Source of the DNA: Flavobacteriaceae bacterium
GTDB taxonomy: Bacteria > Bacteroidota > Bacteroidia > Flavobacteriales > Flavobacteriaceae
Direction of reading: 5' to 3'
Assembly: GCA_021151665.1 (NCBI GenBank)
Contig: JAGKWW010000010.1
Coordinates: 1 to 64,000 of the forward strand
Length of the DNA stretch: 64,000 bases
In this document: piece after piece, positions 1-6,715 of the stretch
How the letters are laid out: the number at the start of each line of letters is the position of its first letter
Numbering within the stretch: the stretch's first letter is position 1
Notes under the pieces: generated by a model
Seen by the model: the letters and a program-made list of their open reading frames with translations, nothing else
What the model was told of the DNA's origin: nothing
Database searches by the model: none
Made by a program: the position numbers and the translations under genes

Positions 1-226
1 ATATAAAGGTAAGAAGAATTGGAATTTGTAGGATGTTAATCTGTCGTTAATTGAAGCCTAAAATATGTGAAACTTAAAATAAAGCGATTTAATCAAACAT
101 TATGCATAGAAGTAAGGATTTGGGTTACCCAAAATTTTTTGTTTCTCTGAAACGATTTATAGAAGTCAATTTCAATAGTAACTATTTATAGCAAAATAAA
201 AATCTATCAGAATTCAATATAATAAT
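1..226. other. AT-rich intergenic stretch without a visible gene
   Basis: This left-edge stretch is strongly AT-rich and has no reading frame with protein-like composition on either strand. I see only a short hairpin (GTTTC/GAAAC around 140-152) and no tRNA or promoter that I would defend. Whatever lies to the left of the window could use it as a leader or trailer. Confidence 0.5.
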
Positions 227-253
227 AAAACCCACGATACTCTCGTGGGTTTT
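227..253. terminator. Bidirectional intrinsic terminator after glnS
   Basis: Perfect 11-bp stem (227-237 with 243-253) closing a 5-base loop, with a CCCACGA core flanked by A and T runs, so it can work on both strands. It lies about 20 bases beyond the glnS stop on the minus strand. Confidence 0.85.
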
Positions 254-273
254 ATCAATATTATTTATAAGAG

Positions 274-1959
274 CTATTCCTTACTTTCAACCTTAGCCCA
301 GGTGTCGCGAAGCCCTACCGTTTTGTTGAAAACGATCTTATTGGAAGTCGTATCTGGATCAACACAAAAATAACCAAGCCTCTGGAACTGGTACCGCTCC
401 CCTGCTTTGGCTTCTTTCAGTCCCGGCTCCAGATAACCTGTGATCACCTGGAGCGAGTTCGGGTTGATGTATTCTTTAAAGTCCACGTCTTTATCGGCAT
501 CCGGCGCTTCATGCGTGAAGAGCCTGTCGTATATACGTACTTCGGCCTTAATTGCATGAGATACCGATACCCAGTGTATAGTGCCCTTTATCTTACGGAG
601 GCTTGCTTCTGTACCGCTTCCGCTGCGGGAGTCGGTATCATACGTAGCATGTATTTCACTAATATTTCCGTCAGCATCCTTTACCACGCTTTCGCCCTTA
701 ATGATATAGGCATTCTTCAGGCGAACCTCCTTGCCCAGCGTTAGTCGGAAATACTTGCTGTTGGCGTTCTCCATAAAGTCCTCACGCTCAATATACAGTT
801 CACGGCTAAACGGAACCTGGCGGAACCCTGCACTTTCATCTTCCGGATTGTTCTCGGCCTCAAGCCATTCTTCTTTGCCTTCCGGATAGTTCGTAATAAC
901 AAGCTTTACCGGATCAAGAACCGCCATAACACGCGGTGCTGTTTTGTTCAGGTCTTCGCGAACGCAGAATTCCAGCAGCGACACATCGATAAGGTTGGTA
1001 CGCTTCGCAATGCCTATGGTATCAGCAAAATTACGGATAGAAGCAGGCGTATAACCCCTTCTCCTCATTCCCGAAATCGTGCTCATACGTGGGTCGTCCC
1101 ATCCGTTTACGTGGCCTTCCTGTACTAATTGCAACAGCTTGCGCTTGCTTACTACGGTGTGGCTCAGGTTGCGGCGGGCAAACTCACGCTGCTTGGGCCT
1201 TACCAGTTTATCATCATATATCTGATCAAGGAACCAATCGTACAACTCCCTGTGCATCAGAAATTCAAGTGTACAAAGGGAATGCGATATCTGCTCAAGA
1301 TAGTCGCTCTCTCCATGGGCCCAGTCGTACATTGGGTAAATCTTCCAGTCGTTTCCGGTGCGGTGATGATGGCGGTGCAGTATGCGGTACATGATAGGGT
1401 CGCGCATCAGCATATTGCTCGATGTCATGTCTATTTTCGCCCTCAGAACGTGCGTTCCTTCTTCAAATTCACCATTCTTCATGCACTCGAAAAGGTCGAG
1501 GTTCTCTTCTACTGAACGGTTGCGATAAGGGCTTTCAGTACCCGGTTGCGATGGTGTCCCCTTCTGCTTAGCCATCTCTTCAGAAGACTGGCTGTCTACA
1601 TAAGCAATGCCTTTTTTAATGAACTCCACAGCCCAGTCATACATCTGCTGGAAATAGTCTGATGCGTAGCGTTCTTCAGCCCACTGGTAGCCAAGCCACT
1701 CTACATCTTTTTTGATGGCATCTACATATTCCTGCTCTTCCTTGGCTGGATTAGTATCATCAAAACGAAGGTTTACGGGTGCATTGTACCTAAGCCCCAG
1801 CCCGAAGTTAAGACATATGGAACTGGCGTGCCCCACGTGCAGGTAGCCATTGGGCTCTGGCGGGAAACGAAAACGCAGCTTATCTGCCGGAAGGCCTGCT
1901 TTCAGGTCATCTTCTATGATCTGTTCTATAAAGTTCAACGATCTCTCTTCTGTAGACAT
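274..1959 (-). CDS. glnS: Glutaminyl-tRNA synthetase
   Basis: Class I aminoacyl-tRNA synthetase that charges tRNA-Gln with glutamine in the cytoplasm. The 561-residue protein has the family's usual length. The HIGH signature appears as HVGH at residues 41-44 after PPEPNGYL, and the KMSKS loop as VSKRK at 270-274, the variant usual for GlnRS. The C-terminal half has the anticodon-binding beta-barrel character. The start follows a TAnnTTTG promoter element at 1980-1987 on the minus strand. A terminator follows the stop, so it is probably a single-gene unit, divergent from folB. Confidence 0.97.
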   Translation of the reverse strand: MSTEERSLNFIEQIIEDDLKAGLPADKLRFRFPPEPNGYLHVGHASSICLNFGLGLRYNAPVNLRFDDTNPAKEEQEYVDAIKKDVEWLGYQWAEERYASDYFQQMYDWAVEFIKKGIAYVDSQSSEEMAKQKGTPSQPGTESPYRNRSVEENLDLFECMKNGEFEEGTHVLRAKIDMTSSNMLMRDPIMYRILHRHHHRTGNDWKIYPMYDWAHGESDYLEQISHSLCTLEFLMHRELYDWFLDQIYDDKLVRPKQREFARRNLSHTVVSKRKLLQLVQEGHVNGWDDPRMSTISGMRRRGYTPASIRNFADTIGIAKRTNLIDVSLLEFCVREDLNKTAPRVMAVLDPVKLVITNYPEGKEEWLEAENNPEDESAGFRQVPFSRELYIEREDFMENANSKYFRLTLGKEVRLKNAYIIKGESVVKDADGNISEIHATYDTDSRSGSGTEASLRKIKGTIHWVSVSHAIKAEVRIYDRLFTHEAPDADKDVDFKEYINPNSLQVITGYLEPGLKEAKAGERYQFQRLGYFCVDPDTTSNKIVFNKTVGLRDTWAKVESKE

Positions 1960-1979
1960 ATCTAATTTTTAATAGATTG

Positions 1980-1987
1980 CAAAGGTA
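1980..1987 (-). promoter_or_regulatory. Bacteroidota -7 promoter element for glnS
   Basis: Read on the minus strand this is TACCTTTG, an exact match to the Bacteroidota -7 consensus TAnnTTTG, 20 bases before the glnS start codon. I see no clean TTG at the expected -33 distance. Confidence 0.55.
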
Positions 1988-1997
1988 GTCAGAAAGT

Positions 1998-2037
1998 TGA
2001 TTGTTGTAAAGTTTAAAAGCTGATTGTTGCAAACTTA
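1998..2037. repeat. Two 17-base direct repeats between glnS and folB
   Basis: The motif TGATTGTTGtAAAgTTt at 1998-2014 recurs as TGATTGTTGcAAAcTTa at 2021-2037, a period of 23 bases (about two helical turns). It lies in the divergent glnS-folB promoter region, upstream of the glnS -7 element, so a regulator-binding role is possible but unproven. Confidence 0.4.
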
Positions 2038-2093
2038 TAAAGCGCGGTTTTGTACGGATTATGTACCTTTACATTATCAATATGCATTAACCA

Positions 2094-2453
2094 ATGGGAA
2101 CAATCAAACTACAGAATATCCGCACGTTTTCCTACCACGGATGCCTTGAAGAAGAAGCAAAAATAGGCTCAGACTACCGTGTTGACCTTGAAATAAAAAC
2201 CGATATGCGCAAATCTATGGAAACTGACGAGCTTGCCGATACCGTAGATTACGTGCACCTGAACCGCATTGTAAAGGAAGAAATGGACATACGCTCGAAG
2301 CTTCTGGAACATGTAGCCCACCGGATCATCAGGAGGGTTTTTAATGAACTGCCTGCAGTATCGAGGGTGCTGCTCCAGGTGAGCAAACTCAACCCACCTA
2401 TAGGCGGTGATGTAGAAGCCGTGACAATACAAATCGAAGAATACAGGACATAA
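2094..2453 (+). CDS. folB: Dihydroneopterin aldolase
   Basis: Catalyses the aldol cleavage of dihydroneopterin to 6-hydroxymethyl-dihydropterin and glycolaldehyde in folate synthesis. The 119-residue length is normal for FolB. Visible active-site features are the Glu pair at 20-21 after SYHGC, Tyr53 in VDYVHL, and Lys98 in SKLNPP, matching the catalytic Glu, Tyr and Lys of the family. It stands alone on the plus strand, divergent from glnS and convergent with the LTA-synthase-like gene, and its stop codon lies inside the shared terminator. Confidence 0.95.
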   Translation: MGTIKLQNIRTFSYHGCLEEEAKIGSDYRVDLEIKTDMRKSMETDELADTVDYVHLNRIVKEEMDIRSKLLEHVAHRIIRRVFNELPAVSRVLLQVSKLNPPIGGDVEAVTIQIEEYRT

Positions 2454-2483
2454 AAAAAGCAGGAGTTAATTCCTGCTTTTTTT
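2452..2483. terminator. Shared terminator for convergent folB and LTA-synthase-like gene
   Basis: Stem 2452-2464 (A-run plus GCAGGA) pairs with 2470-2483 (TCCTGC plus T-run), so it has a T-tail on both strands. The folB stop ends at 2453 inside the left arm, and the opposing gene's stop (2466-2468) sits in the loop. One hairpin therefore serves both genes and overlaps both stop codons. Confidence 0.85.
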
Positions 2484-4418
2484 ATGCTTTATCTTATATT
2501 TTCCGTCGCTGTACATTACGGAGGCAGCGGTAACGTGGGCCAATGCATCGCGTGCCATTTCCTTATCCAGCGGCATTGGGGTAAGTACCGTGTCATTCAC
2601 CACTTTAAACTGTAGCGGATCTTTCCCCGGCTGCATGATCACTACCTTATCTTCTACCCTGAAGGCGTTGATATCATGGAACTGCATGATCGACCTGCCC
2701 TTGCCGATATCTTTTTTACCTAACAGGTTACGGCCGGGCATGGGGGTTTCGGCTTTCATTCCTGCCAATTCGAGTAATGTCGGGGCGATATCGATCTGGC
2801 TGCAAAGTTTGTCATATACAGCTCCCCGGGGTACTGTTGGCCCAATTACCAGCGCCGGGATATGGAACTTATTGATAGGTACCAGGTTTTTGCCGTACGT
2901 ACGGGTATTATGATCGGCTACTACGATGAATATTGTGTTTTTAAAATAAGCCTCTTTCTTAGCCAATTCAAAGAACTTACCAATAGAAAAGTCGGCATAC
3001 TTCATGGCATTATTTACCGTGTTCTTCTGTTTCTTATCGTACAGTTCTATTCGTCCATCCGGAAACTCAAAGGGTTCGTGGTTGGATGTAGAGAACATCA
3101 GGGAGAAGAACGGCTTGCTGCCCAGGCTCTTAAAATAGTCGTTGGCCTTGGTGGCAAGATCTTCATCACTATATCCCCATGTGCCTTTCATAGCATATTT
3201 CTTCCCGTCTGATTCGAAGTCGGTTTCATCAATGATATTATCAAAACCATTTCCGTTAAAGAATGACGCCATGTTATCAAAGTTTGCCATACCGCCATAA
3301 ATGAAACTGGTATCATAGCCGTTTTCCTTCATTAGGTCGGCCATTGTAAAAAAGCCGTTTTGTGACTTACTCAGCTTTACAACGCTTTCCGATGGTGAAG
3401 GTAAAAAGCCAGTAACTACCGCCTCTATCCCACGTACACTGCGAGTGCCGGTGCAATACAGGTTTGTAAACAACAGTCCTTCTTTAGATAGTGCATCCAG
3501 CTTTGGCGTAAGGGGCCGCCCGCCAAGGCAGCCTACATATTCTGCACCCAGGCTTTCCTGAAGGAAGACTACGATATTATACTTTTGGCTGCTTAGTGAA
3601 TCGGGCGTCTGCATATGCAGCAGCGGGATCTCGGGGTCTGTAAAATCTGAGGGGGATGCGGTCATGTATTTCTTTACCCGGTTATAAGCTTCTGCAGCCT
3701 CCATTTTACCGTACATCTTTGCTGCATTTCCTTCATTCTTTATAGAATAGGCTGCAAACGCAACAGTGTAAAAAGAATTCAGCGCCATGGTGTTGGTTAG
3801 CTGGTCTCCGGAGAAAACGGCATTACTGGCGTTTATTGGCCTTTTGGAGGTTAAGCTCGATCTTGCACCGAAAAACAAAAGAAAGCCCGCCAGAGGGAAT
3901 ATAATAAGCTGCTGCGTGTATTTTACTTCCTGTACCGCGAAGAGTTTTTTTCGGTTCTTTATCAGCAGCCACACAAACCCCGAAAGTAATACAACGGTGA
4001 GTATGATAGACAGCAGATAGCTTTTGAAAAGCGTGCCCATAACCTCTTTCGGGTAGATAAGATAATCCAGGAAAAGCCTGTTGGGGCGGGTATCATACTG
4101 CTTTACGAAATCGCTTGTAGCGAGTTCCATCAGCAGGATAAGGGTTAGGAACAAAATGAAGTATGCATTTAAAAATCCCTGTACTTTCTTTGCAATTTTG
4201 AAGGGCAGAAACGTGATCAGCACAAACGGAAGGAAAGAAAGATAGCAAAGCAGGATAAGATCGAAGCGTAAGCCTATGGGGAAAAGCCAGAAATAGTCCG
4301 GCGTTGCCTGGATACGATCCTGAAAAATAAAGAACAATAAGAGCCTGCTAAGTGTTGTGATTGCCAACCCTATAAGGATGAATCGTAATACTGGCCTGAG
4401 GTGCCGCAATAATGTCAT
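2466..4418 (-). CDS. LTA synthase-like membrane sulfatase/phosphoglycerol transferase
   Basis: A 650-residue inner-membrane protein of the alkaline-phosphatase superfamily. About five hydrophobic helices fall in residues 12-185, followed by a large extracytoplasmic sulfatase-type domain from about 280. Catalytic features visible are QES at 287-289, the nucleophile candidate Thr325 in GTRSVRG, and the metal-binding ADH motif near the C-terminus. Gram-positive LtaS polymerises glycerol phosphate; in Bacteroidota, which lack LTA, relatives probably move phosphoglycerol or phosphoethanolamine onto envelope glycans or lipids, but the acceptor cannot be read here. It is a single gene followed by a shared terminator. 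Confidence 0.88.
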   Translation of the reverse strand: MTLLRHLRPVLRFILIGLAITTLSRLLLFFIFQDRIQATPDYFWLFPIGLRFDLILLCYLSFLPFVLITFLPFKIAKKVQGFLNAYFILFLTLILLMELATSDFVKQYDTRPNRLFLDYLIYPKEVMGTLFKSYLLSIILTVVLLSGFVWLLIKNRKKLFAVQEVKYTQQLIIFPLAGFLLFFGARSSLTSKRPINASNAVFSGDQLTNTMALNSFYTVAFAAYSIKNEGNAAKMYGKMEAAEAYNRVKKYMTASPSDFTDPEIPLLHMQTPDSLSSQKYNIVVFLQESLGAEYVGCLGGRPLTPKLDALSKEGLLFTNLYCTGTRSVRGIEAVVTGFLPSPSESVVKLSKSQNGFFTMADLMKENGYDTSFIYGGMANFDNMASFFNGNGFDNIIDETDFESDGKKYAMKGTWGYSDEDLATKANDYFKSLGSKPFFSLMFSTSNHEPFEFPDGRIELYDKKQKNTVNNAMKYADFSIGKFFELAKKEAYFKNTIFIVVADHNTRTYGKNLVPINKFHIPALVIGPTVPRGAVYDKLCSQIDIAPTLLELAGMKAETPMPGRNLLGKKDIGKGRSIMQFHDINAFRVEDKVVIMQPGKDPLQFKVVNDTVLTPMPLDKEMARDALAHVTAASVMYSDGKYKIKHKKSRN

Positions 4419-4511
4419 ACCCGCGGAATTTAAAGGTGAATACTTAAAAAAATGTTAATTTATTTAAATTGAGGCAAGTATAGTCAAAATAAAAATTACG
4501 TGCAATTTTTC

Positions 4512-4541
4512 TTGCGGTAGTCCAAAATATATGTAAATTTG
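4512..4541 (+). promoter_or_regulatory. Promoter of tRNA-Cys
   Basis: TTG at 4512-4514 and TAAATTTG at 4534-4541, separated by 19 bases, match the Bacteroidota -33/-7 consensus very well. Transcription would begin about 10 bases before the tRNA. Confidence 0.75.
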
Positions 4542-4559
4542 CCAACCATCATTACAAAT

Positions 4560-4633
4560 GGCATCGTGGCCGAGGGGCTAGGCACAGGTCTGCAAAACCT
4601 GCTACAGCGGTTCGAATCCGCTCGATGCCTCCA
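4560..4633 (+). tRNA. tRNA-Cys (anticodon GCA), with encoded CCA
   Basis: The acceptor stem GGCATCG (4560-4566) pairs with CGATGCC (4623-4629). The anticodon loop CTGCAAA carries GCA, specifying cysteine. The T-arm contains GGTTCGAATCC. The discriminator base is U (4630), an identity element of tRNA-Cys, and CCA is encoded at 4631-4633. A good promoter lies upstream and an intrinsic terminator downstream, so this is a single-gene unit. Confidence 0.97.
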
Positions 4634-4636
4634 AAC

Positions 4637-4669
4637 AAAAAAGCTATCATTTTCATGATAGCTTTTTTT
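4637..4669 (+). terminator. Intrinsic terminator after tRNA-Cys
   Basis: AGCTATCAT (4642-4650) pairs with ATGATAGCT (4655-4663) around a TTTC loop, followed by a T run. The flanking A-run also lets it serve the minus-strand gene ending at 4687 less directly. Confidence 0.85.
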
Positions 4670-4686
4670 ATTGTAAAATGTCAAGG

Positions 4687-5232
4687 TCATTTAAAACGTC
4701 TTACAAATTTTTCCAGGAATAAATTACTGTCAAACAATTTGAATCGGCTGTTTTGCTGTTTAGGGTCTTCAAGGTCAGTAATACTGAAATCCCCGCTACT
4801 TAAAAATTCAATTTTGTAAACACTTGTTCCATCGTCAATTATCGTTGATAAACATTTAAACGAATGTACAAATGTGACCAGTCCAGTTATTCCTCCATAA
4901 GGATAAGAATAAGGGCTGTAGTCTATTTGGCCTTCAGTTTCCGATACCTTGAAACAATCAAGATATTCCAGTTCATAATTTACCACTAAAAGATCTATAA
5001 GTGAATAAAAATGCCAGGTAAGTTCACCTTCTTTTGCGGTAGTAAAATCAGGTCTTAAATCCGACTCTGAAAAATAAAAGTTTTTCAATGCATAAGCGGG
5101 AAAATTCTCAAGCCAAAATGAATCGTCTTTAGGATCCTGATTATTCTTCGCATCTTTTATAAGATTAAAAACATAGTTAAGGTCGTCAAAGTGACTTCCA
5201 TCCTGAATATTAAATCTTACAAAACAGTTCAT
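4687..5232 (-). CDS. Hypothetical protein, AT-rich gene
   Basis: A 181-residue soluble protein that I do not recognise. It has no signal peptide or membrane helix, is rich in Asp, Phe and Tyr, and starts MNCFVRFNI. Its base composition is visibly more AT-rich than flanking housekeeping genes, which is consistent with recent acquisition. The start lies 23 bases after the LysE-family stop on the same strand, so it may share that transcript. Short acidic single-domain proteins like this are often immunity proteins, but nothing here proves that. Confidence 0.6.
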   Translation of the reverse strand: MNCFVRFNIQDGSHFDDLNYVFNLIKDAKNNQDPKDDSFWLENFPAYALKNFYFSESDLRPDFTTAKEGELTWHFYSLIDLLVVNYELEYLDCFKVSETEGQIDYSPYSYPYGGITGLVTFVHSFKCLSTIIDDGTSVYKIEFLSSGDFSITDLEDPKQQNSRFKLFDSNLFLEKFVRRFK

Positions 5233-5255
5233 ATTTTTCTAAGTTATGAAACATA

Positions 5256-5939
5256 CTACTGATGCTCGAGATTTTCAATGGCTTTGTTTACCATTTTTCC
5301 TTCTGCAGGAAGCAATCCCTGAACCAGAAGTGCTACTCCGAATATTACCAGAATAACGCTGATTACCTTCTTAAGCTTAATGATGTTTTTTGCGGTGAGT
5401 ACGCGCCTCAGCTGTTTAGCTGCGAGTATTTTAAATACATCGGTAATAAAATAGCTGCTTACAACTGCTGCGAAAAATACGAGCATACGGGTGGAATCCA
5501 TTTGTAGCTTTGGCCCTGTAGTTATGATGATAGTAAGCCAGAAGCCCAATACGCCCACATTGATAAAGTTGAGCAGGAATCCTTTGATAAAGAGGCCGGC
5601 ATAGTTGGTGCGCATTATTTCCCTTTCTTCCTCAGAAATGATATCGGGTTTTGCGCTTTTCCGCACTTTTAGAAACGAAATGACACCGTAAGTTACCAGG
5701 ATCAGCCCTCCGAAAATAAACAGGGCCGGGTCGTCCTTGATGGTTTGTATCAGCCTGTAGCTGCTGAAATAGGCAATAAGGATAAAAAAAATGTCTGCAA
5801 TAATTACCCCGCTGTTAAAGGCAAGCGCAGCCCTTACGCCTTTAATGACGCTGGTTTCTAAAAGCACAAAAAAAACTGCCCCGGGCATAAAACTAAGTAT
5901 GAATCCCCACGGAACAGCCAGTAAAATATCATTTATCAT
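5256..5939 (-). CDS. LysE/RhtB-family amino-acid exporter
   Basis: A 227-residue integral membrane protein with about six hydrophobic helices. The opening pattern, with FILSFMPGAVFF in the first helix and an intracellular loop near residues 90-115, matches the LysE/RhtB family, which exports amino acids or related metabolites by proton antiport. The substrate cannot be inferred. It lies between a GIN-domain gene and an unknown AT-rich gene, all on the minus strand. Confidence 0.82.
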   Translation of the reverse strand: MINDILLAVPWGFILSFMPGAVFFVLLETSVIKGVRAALAFNSGVIIADIFFILIAYFSSYRLIQTIKDDPALFIFGGLILVTYGVISFLKVRKSAKPDIISEEEREIMRTNYAGLFIKGFLLNFINVGVLGFWLTIIITTGPKLQMDSTRMLVFFAAVVSSYFITDVFKILAAKQLRRVLTAKNIIKLKKVISVILVIFGVALLVQGLLPAEGKMVNKAIENLEHQ

Positions 5940-5942
5940 TTA

Positions 5943-5983
5943 ATCCGGATAAGAAACTGCAAGTTAACAAATCTTATCCGGAT
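5943..5983. repeat. 12-bp inverted repeat before the LysE-family gene
   Basis: ATCCGGATAAGA (5943-5954) and its perfect complement (5972-5983) form a stem with a 17-base loop. On the plus strand it is followed by TTTTT, but the flanking genes are on the minus strand, where the T-tail is poor. It may terminate the GIN-domain transcript weakly or act as a leader structure just 4 bases before the LysE-family start codon. Confidence 0.5.
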
Positions 5984-5992
5984 TTTTATCTT

Positions 5993-6661
5993 TTAGTTAT
6001 GTACTTCGATTGTGCCGCCTACAGCCGTTTTCTTGTTCACCTGTTTAGGGCCGCCGTAAATATCGATGTTTCCGCCTGCACGGGTTTTGGCATCTACAAA
6101 ATCTGTTGCGTAAACATCCGCCTCGCCACCGGCACTAATGGTAACATCGGTTTGGGATGTGATTAGTGATTTTGCTTTTAGTTCGCCCCCCGCATTAATA
6201 GTAGCCGAATGGTTCGCGGCCTTACCGCTCAACTCAAGGATTCCACCCGAACTGGCTTTCGATTTTAGTTTTTGCACATCAAGTGCCAGCTTTATCTGGG
6301 CGCCTTCTTTTGAATTAACCTCGAAAGCTGTCATTTTGAAAGTGTCTGCAGAAGAAACAAATGAACCTTCATTGGCTTCTACCTGGTCAACGCTTTTGTA
6401 GTATAATGTAGCATTTACGTCTTCGCCCTTGAGGAGCTTGGTGAGGCGCATCCTGATTTTCAACTCATTATTCTTGGCGACAACCTCTACATCTCCGGCG
6501 CGTGATCCTTCAATAACAATCTTATTTTCCGAAGATTTTACAAGGGTTACACTAATTCTGTCGAATACGCGTACGGTACTAAAATCGCCAAGATTCCGCG
6601 TTACCTGTGCCGTAAGCATTTGCCCAAGACCCAGCAGCGCAATTAAGATTAACTTCTTCAT
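5993..6661 (-). CDS. GIN-domain (DUF2807) secreted protein
   Basis: A 222-residue exported protein with a Sec signal peptide (MKKLILIALLGLGQMLTAQ). The rest is a beta-rich head-GIN/DUF2807 domain: repeated short strands with Gly-Gly turns such as SSGGILEL, INAGGELKA, ISAGGEADV and RAGGNIDI. This fold is a right-handed parallel beta-helix. The family is common in Bacteroidota and probably sits in the periplasm or at the outer membrane; its molecular role is unknown. It is preceded by rnr on the same strand with a 54-base gap. Confidence 0.85.
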   Translation of the reverse strand: MKKLILIALLGLGQMLTAQVTRNLGDFSTVRVFDRISVTLVKSSENKIVIEGSRAGDVEVVAKNNELKIRMRLTKLLKGEDVNATLYYKSVDQVEANEGSFVSSADTFKMTAFEVNSKEGAQIKLALDVQKLKSKASSGGILELSGKAANHSATINAGGELKAKSLITSQTDVTISAGGEADVYATDFVDAKTRAGGNIDIYGGPKQVNKKTAVGGTIEVHN

Positions 6662-6715
6662 ATAAACTAATTTTTTGTGTGTTCTGAATTAAAGACCACT
6701 AGCGGGCAGCAATTG

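Noticed and set aside
4496..4690. A 64-codon minus-strand frame across the tRNA gene
   Set aside because: It is the antisense of tRNA-Cys, which gives a familiar false protein with RADSNRC-like text; the tRNA explains the sequence.
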